This document shows, one piece after another, positions 38,413 to 48,091 of a stretch of DNA of 64,000 nucleotides (positions are counted from its first letter, which is position 1; every line of letters starts with the position of its first letter). A program made the translations under genes and the position numbers. Source of the DNA: Methylomicrobium agile. GTDB lineage: Bacteria > Pseudomonadota > Gammaproteobacteria > Methylococcales > Methylomonadaceae. The notes beneath the pieces are model-generated. The model did no database searches. It was not told the DNA's origin and worked only from the letters and a program-made list of their open reading frames with translations. The DNA lies in the NCBI RefSeq assembly GCF_000733855.1, contig NZ_JPOJ01000001.1, positions 1,984,001 to 2,048,000 on the forward strand, in the 5' to 3' direction.

Positions 38413-41358
38413 TCAGGGATTGATTTCCATCGACAGCAGGATCATCTGCGGCATGGCGATTTTGCCCGTTATGCGGCTGGCGTTGATTTTTATCCTGCGT
38501 TGGCCAACGCCGGGGATGTCCGCTATTATCCCATAGCCGTCAATCGGCTGATCATTCCGTAAAACATTTTCCAGCAGCTTGCGAAGTTCGGGAAGAGCCG
38601 TGAAGCCAATGTTCAATTGATCTATCGGATGGCCTACCACTTCTTCCGGGGTAATCTCGAATGCGCTATAAAACGACTGGCTGGCCGACATTATCTGGAA
38701 TGACTCGTTGAGGACGGCGAGAGGCTTGCGTATGGTATTGACGAGGCTTTCGGCGCGTACCACTGCATCTTGTTCCACTATTGCCTTGCGCGAAGTAATG
38801 TCGGTAAAAGTCATTACCACGCCGTCGATGATGTTGTCCAGCGTGCGGTAGGGCTGGATTCGCACCATCATCCAGGTATTGTCGCCGATGTAAAGTTCGC
38901 GCTCGTAAGGGATCAGTGTCTCGAGTACGGCTTGCGCCGCGTGGTGGAGGTCGTCGCCGTTGATGACCGATTTGATGTCGTTCAAAGGCCGTCCCACGTC
39001 CGAAGGCACCAGCCGGTAAATCCGCACCGCTTCGCGGGTGAAGCGCCGGATGATCAGATTCCGGTCGAGAAAAATAATCCCGACATTGATGTTGTCCAGC
39101 AGGTTTTTCATGTCGTTCTGCATGCCGGCCAACTGCTCGATTTTGGCTTGAAGCTCCGAGTTGACGGTGACCAGCTCTTCGTTGACCGACTGCAATTCTT
39201 CCTTCGAGGTTTCCAGTTCCTCGTTGGTCGACTGCAATTCCTCGTTGGTCGATTGCATTTCTTCGTTGGCGGATTTGAGTTCCTCGTTGGACGCCTGTTG
39301 TTCTTCGATACTGGCGCGATAGCTGGTCTTCAATTGTTCCAGCTCGCGCTCCAGCTCTTCGATGCGCCCCTGTTCACCGGGTTTGGCGGCGCGTTTGCGT
39401 ACCGGTTTGACGAGATCGACGGCGACATCCTCAAAGCTGATCAGCAGCAGATTCTGGCTGGCGTCGGGATTGGCAATAGGGCGAACCGACAGGTTGATCG
39501 GGGAGAAGCCGCCGTTGGTCCTGACCTGGATTTGCCGGTTCAAAATCTGTATTCTCTCGCTGGCGGCTATGTGGAGCGCGGTGCGCAGCTCCATCCCCAA
39601 TCCCTCGCGGGCCATTTCGATGATGTTGTGCGAAGGTTGGCCGGGCGCCGGACGTAAATATTTGCCGGTTTCGCCGTGAATGAACAGAATGTCGCCTTTA
39701 TGGTCGGTGATCACCGAAACGGGCGCAAAAAACTGCACCAGTATGCGCCGTGTCAGCTCGGCAATATTGAGTTCCCTGATCGTCTTCATGCTTTCTTCGG
39801 GTGTTTTTGTAACGGCTCCCAGTCCCCAGGATATCCCTTGCGCCATCATGGTCCGGGCGGAGGTGATGGAATGCACGGCGCGATAGAGCTTCCACTTGCG
39901 GTTCAGTACTTTGAAGAGTTCGTGATGATTGCCGATGCTTTCCGAAGGCGACAGAAACAGTGCGCCATCCGGCTTGAGCGCATAATGAAATGCCGGTATC
40001 AGCTTGTCCTGAAGTTCCGGTTTCAGATAAATCAACAGATTGCGGCAGCACAACAGGTCGAGTTTGGTGAACGGCGGATCCTTGATTACGTTTTGCACCG
40101 CGAACACGATCATTTCCCGGATCTCCTTTTTGACACGGTAACCGTTGTCTTCTCTTAGGAAGAAGCGGCGCAGCCGTTCCGGCGTGACATCCTGCGCGAT
40201 GTTGGGTGGATAAAGTCCGGTGCGGGCGATTGCAATCGCATCCTCGTCCAGGTCGGTGCTGTAAATCTGCACCTTGAGCTCTTTCTGGAGCTTGTCCATC
40301 ATTTCGCGCAAGATAATCGCAATCGAGTAGGCTTCCTCGCCGGTAGCGCACCCGGCGACCCAGACCCGGAAGAAAGCGCCTTCCGGTTTATCCTTGCACA
40401 ACTGCGGAAGTATGGTTTCTTCCAGCGTCGCAAACGCTTCGGGATCGCGGAAAAAACTGGTCACATTGATCAACAGTTCCTTGAACAGAGTGTGGACTTC
40501 GTCCGGTTTTTCCTTGAGGTAGCGGATATAGGTATCGGTATCTTTAATGTCGTTCTGCAGCATGCAGCGCTCGATACGGCGGCCGATCGTGCTTTCCTTG
40601 TACAACGAGAAGTCGTGGCCGGTAATCGAGCGGAGCAGCAGCAGAATACGCATCATTCCGCTTTCCGTTTTGGGACGCGAGGCCGGTTCGCCTTTGGCAG
40701 CGGCTTTCTCGGTCCCGGCGATCCGGATTTTTCCGGGCTCGGCGATCAGCGCATCGGGCATTTTATCGACAGGCAATACCCGCGTCGCATAACCGGCCTG
40801 GATCACGCTGGACGGCATGCCGTCGTAACGCGCCGTGGCCGGCTCCTGTACATAGGTCACGCCGCCTGCGCCCAGTATCGCGCGGCATCCTAAGGTGCCG
40901 TCGGTGCCCGTGCCGGAAAAAATGATCCCGACCGCGTTTTCTTTCTGGTCTTCGGCCAGCGAACGCAGAAAGGCGTCGACCGGCAAGCGCTTCCCGCGCG
41001 GTACATTGGGGACGCTGAGCTGGATTTTTCCGTGAAAAATTTCCATGTCCCGGTTGGGTGGAATCACATATACCTCGTCGGAGGCGACCGGCATTTGGTC
41101 CTGTACTTCGACGACCGGCATGCGGGTGGAGCGCTGCAGGATTTCGGTCAGCAGGCTGGCGTGGCTCGGGTCGAGATGCGGCACTAGCACAAAGGCGATA
41201 CCGCTGTCGGCCGGCATGTGCTGGAAGAATTCCTCGAAAGCCTCCAGGCCGCCGGCGGAGGCGCCGATCCCGACAACTTTGAAAGGAACGGCTTTATCTT
41301 CGGAAGGTCGGGAAGGAGAATCCGAGGAATTGTTGGAGGAAGATGGAGGTTTTTTCAC
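38413..41358 (-). CDS. CheB-CheR-PAS fusion protein
   Basis: The 981-residue protein joins: a CheB methylesterase domain without receiver (about 25-205: Ser34 in GIGASAGG, LVPHLDPSHAS, GTGTDGTLG); a CheR methyltransferase (about 230-490: INVTSFFRDPEAF, WVAGCATGEEAYSIAI, DLLCCRNLLIYL); a long coiled coil built on xNEEL repeats (about 650-730); and PAS domains (LDNINVGIIFLDRNLIIRRFTREA; LNESFQIMSASQSFYSAFEITPEEVVG). Relatives often end in a histidine kinase; this one stops after the second PAS. No Che genes are near, so it is likely a signalling protein outside flagellar chemotaxis. The start is GTG at 41358 with only a weak upstream ribosome site, so the exact N-terminus is uncertain. Confidence 0.9.
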   Translation of the reverse strand: MKKPPSSSNNSSDSPSRPSEDKAVPFKVVGIGASAGGLEAFEEFFQHMPADSGIAFVLVPHLDPSHASLLTEILQRSTRMPVVEVQDQMPVASDEVYVIPPNRDMEIFHGKIQLSVPNVPRGKRLPVDAFLRSLAEDQKENAVGIIFSGTGTDGTLGCRAILGAGGVTYVQEPATARYDGMPSSVIQAGYATRVLPVDKMPDALIAEPGKIRIAGTEKAAAKGEPASRPKTESGMMRILLLLRSITGHDFSLYKESTIGRRIERCMLQNDIKDTDTYIRYLKEKPDEVHTLFKELLINVTSFFRDPEAFATLEETILPQLCKDKPEGAFFRVWVAGCATGEEAYSIAIILREMMDKLQKELKVQIYSTDLDEDAIAIARTGLYPPNIAQDVTPERLRRFFLREDNGYRVKKEIREMIVFAVQNVIKDPPFTKLDLLCCRNLLIYLKPELQDKLIPAFHYALKPDGALFLSPSESIGNHHELFKVLNRKWKLYRAVHSITSARTMMAQGISWGLGAVTKTPEESMKTIRELNIAELTRRILVQFFAPVSVITDHKGDILFIHGETGKYLRPAPGQPSHNIIEMAREGLGMELRTALHIAASERIQILNRQIQVRTNGGFSPINLSVRPIANPDASQNLLLISFEDVAVDLVKPVRKRAAKPGEQGRIEELERELEQLKTSYRASIEEQQASNEELKSANEEMQSTNEELQSTNEELETSKEELQSVNEELVTVNSELQAKIEQLAGMQNDMKNLLDNINVGIIFLDRNLIIRRFTREAVRIYRLVPSDVGRPLNDIKSVINGDDLHHAAQAVLETLIPYERELYIGDNTWMMVRIQPYRTLDNIIDGVVMTFTDITSRKAIVEQDAVVRAESLVNTIRKPLAVLNESFQIMSASQSFYSAFEITPEEVVGHPIDQLNIGFTALPELRKLLENVLRNDQPIDGYGIIADIPGVGQRRIKINASRITGKIAMPQMILLSMEINP

Positions 41359-41612
41359 GATGACTTTTTGGTCGTATTTGAGTTTTCATCCCGCAGGATG
41401 ACGCAGTGAGTTTTTCGGCATTGAGCAAAAACCAGATCAATCGTTCCCTCGATCTATACCGGACGGAAGCTTTCCGTTTTCCCGAATACCAGATATCAAT
41501 ATTGATCCATGGCCTATGGGCTGTCAAAAAATATCTTTCGGGAAAATGAGGTGCCGTGCGGGGTGGCCCAATGCCGTTAAGATACGCCGGGGGCAAGGTT
41601 ATTCATGGAATA

Positions 41613-41660
41613 CAAAGCTGGCTTTGTTATTCGGTTTCGTCACTTGCAAAGCCAGCTTTG
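41613..41660. repeat. Perfect 14-bp inverted repeat
   Basis: CAAAGCTGGCTTTG at 41613-41626 and its reverse complement at 41647-41660, with a 20-base loop. Each arm is itself partly palindromic. Confidence 0.75.
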
Positions 41661-41750
41661 CAACACCTCGAAGCCAGAGCATTTTCATGTCGCGTGTAGT
41701 AAGGCCCTCACCTTCTGAAGGGTGCCATGCCGTTAAGTCCAGCCAGCCCC

Positions 41751-41854
41751 GTAGGGTACGCTCGACTGTAGGGATGCAGGAGTTAGGGCAACGCATGGAG
41801 CAGTTGCCGAATGCGTACCCTCTCATGTCGAAAGGTATGCACAGCGTACCCTAC
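41751..41854. repeat. GTACGC-family inverted repeat
   Basis: GTAGGGTACGC at 41751 and GCGTACCCTAC ending at 41854 are inverted termini. An internal GTAGGGATGCAGG/GCATGGAG segment separates them. It is the same family as 61694-61820, which has the same terminal order and a similar length. Confidence 0.75.
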
Positions 41855-42030
41855 GGGTGCAGTCGTCTGGCAGTCCCTGACCGGGGCAGGCTCTGCCGGA
41901 ATGACGTGTTTTCCTTACGAAGGCCATATACCCCAAGTGAAAATGCTCTAGACTTAGCGGTATTGCGGGGTGATCGATTCCTTTTGCCGAAGCGCGCCGA
42001 TGGCTTTCGGCTCAAGGCCGATGTTCGGTT

Positions 42031-45000
42031 TTATGGCGCCGATTCGGGAGGCGTCGACATAATCGCAAACGGAAACAGGCCGAAAGAGGAGGGCAGGCAA
42101 AGTTGAAGCTGATCCTCGGCCCTTACGGTGCTGGCCCGGCATTGGCCGAACAGATCCCGGTATTCTTCGGGCGCCGCCGGCGGCAGTTCCAGCCGGGTGC
42201 CGTTCCAGAAACCGCCCGGCGGCTCGGCCTTGTCGATATATAAAGCGGCGATCAGGCGGGGAACCACGATAATGACGAAATGGTTCCGGTCTTTTCTGGC
42301 GAACGCCAAGAGATGCTCGGCGCCGCTGCCCTGGATATTGATTTTCAAGTAGTCGCCGGTCTGGAACAGCGCGGCATGGCGCAGCCGGAAACGTAGCGTC
42401 TGCATTACGACAAACAGCTTGATGCGCCCGTCTTCCATCGAAGCGAGCAGGGAACGCAGCAGTTGAAGGCGGTTCTGGTCGGGTTTGGCCAGCATCGCTT
42501 CCAGTCGCTCCATCGCCTGATGGCGCCGGTCGAAGTCGGGAGGGCGCCGGTTGTCGGGATCGACCAGCGTAAATTGCCAGAGTTCGCAGCCCTGGTAAAT
42601 GTCGGGCATGCCGGGCGAGGTCAACTGCAGCACCGTTTGCGCGAGCGCGTTCAACAGGCCGGGCGTTCGAATCCGTTTTTCGAATTCGGTAAATTCCCGT
42701 AAAAACATCGGATTGGTGTTGGTGTCCAGGCAGCGGCAGACGAACGCGTCGACGGCCTGTTCGTACTCCTCGTTCGGGTCGATCCAGGACGTGTAAAGTT
42801 TCGCTTCGCGGACCGCCTTGATCATATAGGCCCGGATGCGTTCCCGGTAATCCTTCAGCGTGGTCTCGTCCATCGGCGTCAGCGGCCAGGTTCCGATCAG
42901 CACTTGATAGAACAGATATTCGTCGTCCCAGACGATCGCGGTCCGGCCCGCCTTCGATTTGGGCCGTTTGGTCAATTTTCGCCAGCGCAGCACGACTTCC
43001 TGCCATTGCTGCGGTATCTCGCTCAGCACATTGATCCGGGCGCGCGCGTCGGCGCTGTGCTTGCTGTCGTGCGTGGACAGCGACAGCATGCTGTGCGGCC
43101 ATTTCTTGAGCCGTTCCTGGTTGAAATAATGGAAGGCATTCACCGAATAGCCCAGATGGCCGGGATCGCCGCCCACTTCATTCACCGAAATGAGCCGGTT
43201 GTAACGGTAGCAGGCGGTATCCTCATAGCCTTTCGCCATCACCGGCGCGGTGTATTGCTGCAGCTTCATCGCGAACTTGAGCCGCTCTCTCTCCGAAACC
43301 GGCGAATGCTGTTCCAGGAGCAGGATGTTCCGGATGAACTCGAACACGGTCTTGTCGGCGGCGCGGCTGCGCTGCCTGGCCTGTTCGACGGCCCAGTTGA
43401 TGTATTGGCTGTCTTTTTTGCCGATGCTGTTGCCGTTGATATAGGTCCGGTAGACCGGAAAGCAGGCGACCACTTCCGATAAGGCTTCGCGCAGGGCGTT
43501 CAGCGTGTAATCGCGGGTTTTCGGGTTCGCATTGGCGATTTTACCGAGCTGGTTGGCAAGCACGCTCAATTCGCCCCCCATCAGCGTCGTCATCACCCGT
43601 TTTTTGGACTGATAGACCAGTTCGCCGAAATCCTGGCGTTTCCTGGCGAAACGGCCGTAACAGCGCGTCAGTTGGGCTTCCGCATTGCCGTCGATGAAAA
43701 CGCCGTTGACGATATTGGCGAACTCGTAGCCGGTGGTGCCGTGAATCGGCCAGTCGCTGGACAGGTATTCGTAATTGGCGACGATTTTTTCGGCCACGAC
43801 ATAAACCGGGGGCATGTCTTTCGGTTCGGCTTCGATATTCGAGAGGATGGCCGCCATCTTTTTGTTCAGGCGTTCGTAATAGGCGACCGGATCGTACAGC
43901 CCGTCCGCATGATCGATCCGGAGTCCCTGAATCTTGCCTTGCCCGAGCTGGGACAGAATCAATTGATGGGTCGTGTCGAACACTTTTTCGTCTTCGATGC
44001 GCAACCCGGCCAGGTCGTTGATATCGAAGAACCGGCGGTAATTGATTTCGTCCCCGGCGACGCGCCAGTAAGCCAGGCGGTAAACCTGCTTTTCCAGGAG
44101 CGCGTGCATTTCGCCGTTCTCGCCGCCGCTCCGGTTGATTTCCGCCACGCGGTCGGCGATGAAGCGCAGGATCGGCGGATTGTCCGCGCAGAGCCGGGCG
44201 AGGTGTTTCTTGAAAACTTCCTTGTCCCGCCGGCGTTCTTCTTTTTTTTCTTCCGTGGTTTCGGTGCGCAGCGGCAGTTTGCTGAAACTGTTGTCGAGGG
44301 TCTGGTATTCCGGAAATACCGGATCGTCCGGCGCGAAAGCCTTCGTCAACTGCGCGTGCTGCGAGTTCAGGATCAGCGGATAGGTCTGCGGATCGACCGG
44401 AAAACGGTGCTGGAAATAGTAAATGCCGAATTCGCCGAGGGTGGCGTCAAACTCCAGCGTCAGTTGCCGCTGTTCCAGGATCTCGCCGTACAGGCCGCCG
44501 AGCACCGGAATCAGCAGCTTGTTCTGCAGCGCCTGGTTGACGGGATGCCACTCGATGTCGAAAAAGTCGGCATAGCCGGAAGCCTGGCCGTTCTCCAGTA
44601 CGTCCTGCCACCAGAGATTGTCGCTGCCCATCACGCCCATGTGATTCGGCACGATGTCGGCGATCAGGCCCATGCCGTGGCGCTGCAGTTCGGCGACGAA
44701 ACGGTCGAACGCTTCGGTGCTGCCGATTTCCGGGTTGATTGCGCCGTGGTCGACGATATCGTAGCCGTGTGTGCTTCCCGGACGGGCCTTCAGGTAAGGC
44801 GACACGTAACAATGGCTGATGCCGAGGCGGCGTAAATACGGCACCAGCCGGGTCGCTTTCGCGAACGTGAAGCCTTTATTCAATTGCAGGCGGTAAGTCG
44901 ATACCGGAATCGCCGCTTTTGGGCGCCGGAGTGCGGTTTCGCTGGGTTGTTCCTCACTTTCGCGGGGAAGCGGATAGCCGGCTGTCGACTCGATCATCAT
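42031..45000 (-). CDS. treY: Malto-oligosyltrehalose synthase
   Basis: TreY rearranges the reducing-end glucose of a maltooligosaccharide into an alpha-1,1 linkage. The 989-residue GH13 enzyme shows PVSTYRLQLNKGFTFAKA at its N-terminus, LGISHCYVSPYLKARPGSTHGYDI, GLIADIVPNHMGVMG and GLRIDHADGLYDP (nucleophile Asp), and later LSLSTHDSKHSADARARI and SPGMPDIYQGCELWQF, all typical of TreY. I start at ATG 45000, which has GGAGG seven bases upstream; the frame open to 45117 lies inside treZ. It overlaps the end of treZ by 47 bases, implying coupled translation. It is the last gene of the operon. Confidence 0.95.
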   Translation of the reverse strand: MMIESTAGYPLPRESEEQPSETALRRPKAAIPVSTYRLQLNKGFTFAKATRLVPYLRRLGISHCYVSPYLKARPGSTHGYDIVDHGAINPEIGSTEAFDRFVAELQRHGMGLIADIVPNHMGVMGSDNLWWQDVLENGQASGYADFFDIEWHPVNQALQNKLLIPVLGGLYGEILEQRQLTLEFDATLGEFGIYYFQHRFPVDPQTYPLILNSQHAQLTKAFAPDDPVFPEYQTLDNSFSKLPLRTETTEEKKEERRRDKEVFKKHLARLCADNPPILRFIADRVAEINRSGGENGEMHALLEKQVYRLAYWRVAGDEINYRRFFDINDLAGLRIEDEKVFDTTHQLILSQLGQGKIQGLRIDHADGLYDPVAYYERLNKKMAAILSNIEAEPKDMPPVYVVAEKIVANYEYLSSDWPIHGTTGYEFANIVNGVFIDGNAEAQLTRCYGRFARKRQDFGELVYQSKKRVMTTLMGGELSVLANQLGKIANANPKTRDYTLNALREALSEVVACFPVYRTYINGNSIGKKDSQYINWAVEQARQRSRAADKTVFEFIRNILLLEQHSPVSERERLKFAMKLQQYTAPVMAKGYEDTACYRYNRLISVNEVGGDPGHLGYSVNAFHYFNQERLKKWPHSMLSLSTHDSKHSADARARINVLSEIPQQWQEVVLRWRKLTKRPKSKAGRTAIVWDDEYLFYQVLIGTWPLTPMDETTLKDYRERIRAYMIKAVREAKLYTSWIDPNEEYEQAVDAFVCRCLDTNTNPMFLREFTEFEKRIRTPGLLNALAQTVLQLTSPGMPDIYQGCELWQFTLVDPDNRRPPDFDRRHQAMERLEAMLAKPDQNRLQLLRSLLASMEDGRIKLFVVMQTLRFRLRHAALFQTGDYLKINIQGSGAEHLLAFARKDRNHFVIIVVPRLIAALYIDKAEPPGGFWNGTRLELPPAAPEEYRDLFGQCRASTVRAEDQLQLCLPSSFGLFPFAIMSTPPESAP

Positions 45001-46840
45001 CAGGTTCCTCCAGGCAGAACAGGACCGACCACGGCGGTAATTTTCCTTGCCGCAACGTTTCCTGCGGCTCGCCGGCACTGGCGTACAACACCCTGCCGGC
45101 GGCAGGGCATTCCGCATTTGCCTCGATAGCGCCCAGGTTGGCGGTCAACGTCAGTATCGCGCCGCCGTTCAACTGCCACTGCACCTGAAGAGAGCGGTCG
45201 GCGATCAGCCGGTAGCGGGCCTGTTTTCCGGTGACGCCGTGCAGCCTCGGGATGATTTCGCGCTTGCGGATGCGCAGCAATTCCCGGTGAAAATCCAGCC
45301 ATTGCCGGTGCGGCAGCCGCGTGATTTCTTCCCAGTGCAGAATCGCCGACTGATAGGTTGGCAGCGCATTCGGCGGCGGCAGGGCGCCGGGCGCCGTTTC
45401 GCCTTCGAACTCCGGAAAATCGGCAAACTCCTGCCGCCGCCCTGCCGCCACTTGCCGGCCGAGTTCCTCCGGAAAATCGATAAAATAAGGGAAAGGCCGA
45501 GTGCAGGCCCATTCCTCGCCCATGAACAGCAGCGGGAGCGAGGGCGCCAGCAAAACGATCGCGGTTGCCGCGCGCACGGCTTCGGCCGGGCAGAGTTCGG
45601 TGATCCGCCCGCCTAGCGGCCGGTTGCCGATCTGGTCATGATTCTGCAGGAAGGAGATGAAGGCGGTGAGCGGCAGGTCCGGGCTGGGCGCGCCGCGCGG
45701 TTGCCCGGCCCGGTAGGGCGAGGCTTCCCCCTGGTAGGCGAAGCCTTGCGTCAGGCACCGGCCCAGCAGATGTATCGTCCGGTCACGGTAGTCCCGGTAG
45801 AATCCGAAGGTTTCCCCGGTCAACAGCACGTGCAGGACATGATGCAGGTCGTCGTTCCACTGGGCATCGAAATAATGCCGCGGGCTGTTCTTGCCACGCC
45901 TTAGATAATGGCCGGCATTGTTGTCGTTTTCCAGGATCAGGTAGACATGGCGGTCGTAGCCCGGCCCCTGGCGGACCGCGTCGGCCAGTTCCTCCAGAAA
46001 GTGGGGTTGCCGGTGATCGAAAATGTTGTGCGCGGCATCGAAACGCAGGCCGTCGAAATGGTATTCTTCGAGCCAATATAGGGCATTGTGGATAAAGTAT
46101 TGGCGCACCCAGTGGCTTTGCCCGAAATTGATCGCATCGCCCCAGGCGGTATCATGGTCCGGGGTAAAAAACTCCGGCGCGTAAAGGCGGAGATAATTCC
46201 CTTCCGGCCCGAAATGGTTATAAACCACATCGTTGAAAATCATCAGGCCTTTCGCGTGCGCGGCATCGACCAGCTCTTTCAGCTCGTCGGGCGTTCCGTA
46301 GCAGCCCGCCGGCGCGAACGGCAGCACCCCGTCATAGCCCCAGTTGCGCCGGCCGAAAAAATCGGCGACCGGCATCAGCTGAATCGCGGTGACGCCCAGA
46401 TCGGCCAGATAATCCAGCTGTTTCCTGACGCCGGCAAAATTGCCTTCCCCGGAAAAAGCCCCGACATGCAGCTCGTAGAACACCGCGCTTTCCCAGGTTC
46501 GCCCCTGCCAGTGGTGGTCCTGCCATTGCCAAGCCGCGGGATCGATTACCTGGCTCGAACCGTGCACGTCCTGAGGCTGATAGCGGGAGGCGGGATCCGG
46601 CACATGATGCTTGCCGTCGATCAGGTACTGGTAATAAAACCCGGTACCGGCCAGTTCGGTGGTAATGCCGTACCAGCCTTCGTCTTCGGCGGCCATGTGC
46701 AGCCTGACTTCGGGGGCATCGCCTTGCAGGCATAACTCGACTTTATCCGCTCCGGGCGCCCACAGGCGGAAGTTCACCCGGCCGTCGTCGAGCAACCGGG
46801 TTCCGAAAGGCATCAGATGCGATCTTTTTGTTCCCGCCAT
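44954..46840 (-). CDS. treZ: Malto-oligosyltrehalose trehalohydrolase
   Basis: TreZ cuts trehalose from the product of TreY. The 628-residue protein has an N-terminal CBM48/E-set domain (RVNFRLWAPGADKVELCL) followed by a GH13 barrel: MIFNDVVYNHFGPEGNYL, FDGLRFDAAHNIFD with the nucleophile Asp, YLILENDNN with the acid/base Glu, and SFLQNHDQIGNRPLGGR, which is characteristic of TreZ. It starts 6 bases after the treT stop and overlaps treY by 47 bases. Together with treY it converts glycogen-type glucan to trehalose. Confidence 0.96.
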   Translation of the reverse strand: MAGTKRSHLMPFGTRLLDDGRVNFRLWAPGADKVELCLQGDAPEVRLHMAAEDEGWYGITTELAGTGFYYQYLIDGKHHVPDPASRYQPQDVHGSSQVIDPAAWQWQDHHWQGRTWESAVFYELHVGAFSGEGNFAGVRKQLDYLADLGVTAIQLMPVADFFGRRNWGYDGVLPFAPAGCYGTPDELKELVDAAHAKGLMIFNDVVYNHFGPEGNYLRLYAPEFFTPDHDTAWGDAINFGQSHWVRQYFIHNALYWLEEYHFDGLRFDAAHNIFDHRQPHFLEELADAVRQGPGYDRHVYLILENDNNAGHYLRRGKNSPRHYFDAQWNDDLHHVLHVLLTGETFGFYRDYRDRTIHLLGRCLTQGFAYQGEASPYRAGQPRGAPSPDLPLTAFISFLQNHDQIGNRPLGGRITELCPAEAVRAATAIVLLAPSLPLLFMGEEWACTRPFPYFIDFPEELGRQVAAGRRQEFADFPEFEGETAPGALPPPNALPTYQSAILHWEEITRLPHRQWLDFHRELLRIRKREIIPRLHGVTGKQARYRLIADRSLQVQWQLNGGAILTLTANLGAIEANAECPAAGRVLYASAGEPQETLRQGKLPPWSVLFCLEEPDDDRVDSRLSASPRK

Positions 46841-46846
46841 GCGTCG

Positions 46847-48091
46847 TTATCCACTCACTTCGATCCGGTCGTTCGCATGATGCTGCAGTGCAACCATCAA
46901 GGTCAGGTGTTCGCGCAACTGGCGGGTCAGGAGAAAGTTTTCGCGCACGAACGCTTTGCCTTTAATCCCCATTTCTTCCATTTTCTGCCTTTGATTCAAC
47001 AGATAGCGGATCCGCAAGGAGGCGCCTTCAGGGGTATTGACCAGAAACCCGGTATGGAAGTTGATCACCTGCAGGCGAATGCCGCCGGTATCGCCGCCGA
47101 TCACCGGTTTGCCTTTCCAAAGCGCCTCGGTCACCGTCAGGCCGAAACCTTCCTTGGTGGATTTTTGCAGCACGATATCGGCGAGCCGCTGCAACGCATT
47201 GATCGTCCGGTGCGCGTCGGGCGGGAGCAGCAGAATCTTGATGTCGGGGTCATCGCCGGCCGCGAAGCGCACCTCGTTCAGGACGGCTTCGCCTTCCGGG
47301 TCGTCGGTGGCGCTCCCGCCGGCCAGCACCATTTGCAGGTTCGGGATATAGCACTTGGCCATCTTGTACGCTTCGATCACCCCGACCGGGTCTTTGAAGC
47401 GGTCGAAGCGCGAAACCTGGACGATCATCGGCGCGTCCGGATCGATGCCGAAATACCCGCGGACCGAATCCAGTTCTTCCTGCGGCAAGTCGATATTCTT
47501 GTCGCTCAACGGGTCGATGCTCGGCGAAATGATGTAAGACGGGTGCGGCATCGGCTGGACGAACTGCGGCAGGGAAAAGATGCTCGCGTCGTAGCCGCGC
47601 ACGAACTGTTCGACGAAACGCCAGGGGCGCCGGTACGGATGGCTGGCATCGATGTGGCAGCGCCAGATCCATTTGCCTTTCCGTTCCTTGCAATATTGCA
47701 GCAGCGCCGCCGGTTGCGGGTCGTGGATAAACACGAAATCCGCCTCTTCGAGAATGGGCCGCAATTGATTCGCATTCTGTTCGTTGACTTCGCGGAAATG
47801 GTTCAATTGCGTTTCGGGTATGCCGATCTGGTTGCCCTGGATCGCATTGTGCAGGCTCTTGGTGCATTGATAAAACTCGCTGTCTCCGGTAATGACTTCC
47901 CAGCGCGCGTCGATCCCCAGTTCCCGGGCCAGCGGCACCATTTTTTCCAGGATTTCGGCGACGCCGCCGCCGACGCGGGTGGAGTTGACGTGAACCATCG
48001 TCTTGCCCCGCAGCGGTCTGGTCAACTGCTGCAAATGGCGGATCACGTCCTCGCCGGCCACCGCGGCATAGGATTCCAGCATCGAGGTCAT
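46847..48091 (-). CDS. treT: Trehalose glycosyltransferring synthase (GT4)
   Basis: TreT joins glucose from a nucleoside diphosphate glucose to free glucose, giving trehalose. The 414-residue GT-B protein has VHVNSTRVGGGVAEILEKMVPLARELGIDARW, the N-terminal signature of this family, and the GT4 donor-site elements IVQVSRFDRFKDP and STKEGFGLTVTEALWKGKPVIGG with the conserved EGFG-x(n)-E. I start at ATG 48091, which overlaps the upstream stop as ATGA; the longer frame to 48229 lies inside the DUF5752 gene. Whether it uses ADP- or UDP-glucose cannot be read from the sequence. Confidence 0.9.
   Translation of the reverse strand: MTSMLESYAAVAGEDVIRHLQQLTRPLRGKTMVHVNSTRVGGGVAEILEKMVPLARELGIDARWEVITGDSEFYQCTKSLHNAIQGNQIGIPETQLNHFREVNEQNANQLRPILEEADFVFIHDPQPAALLQYCKERKGKWIWRCHIDASHPYRRPWRFVEQFVRGYDASIFSLPQFVQPMPHPSYIISPSIDPLSDKNIDLPQEELDSVRGYFGIDPDAPMIVQVSRFDRFKDPVGVIEAYKMAKCYIPNLQMVLAGGSATDDPEGEAVLNEVRFAAGDDPDIKILLLPPDAHRTINALQRLADIVLQKSTKEGFGLTVTEALWKGKPVIGGDTGGIRLQVINFHTGFLVNTPEGASLRIRYLLNQRQKMEEMGIKGKAFVRENFLLTRQLREHLTLMVALQHHANDRIEVSG

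Larger units (their letters stand above)
41359..42030. other. Repeat-rich intergenic region
   Basis: No gene is supported here; an open frame at 41516-42106 runs through repeats and the treY 3' end. It holds a perfect 14-bp inverted repeat (41613-41626 and 41647-41660), a GTACGC-family pair (41751-41854) and, at 41880-41953, a piece ending GAAAATGCTCTAGAC that matches the right end of the element at 52439-52804. Confidence 0.6.
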
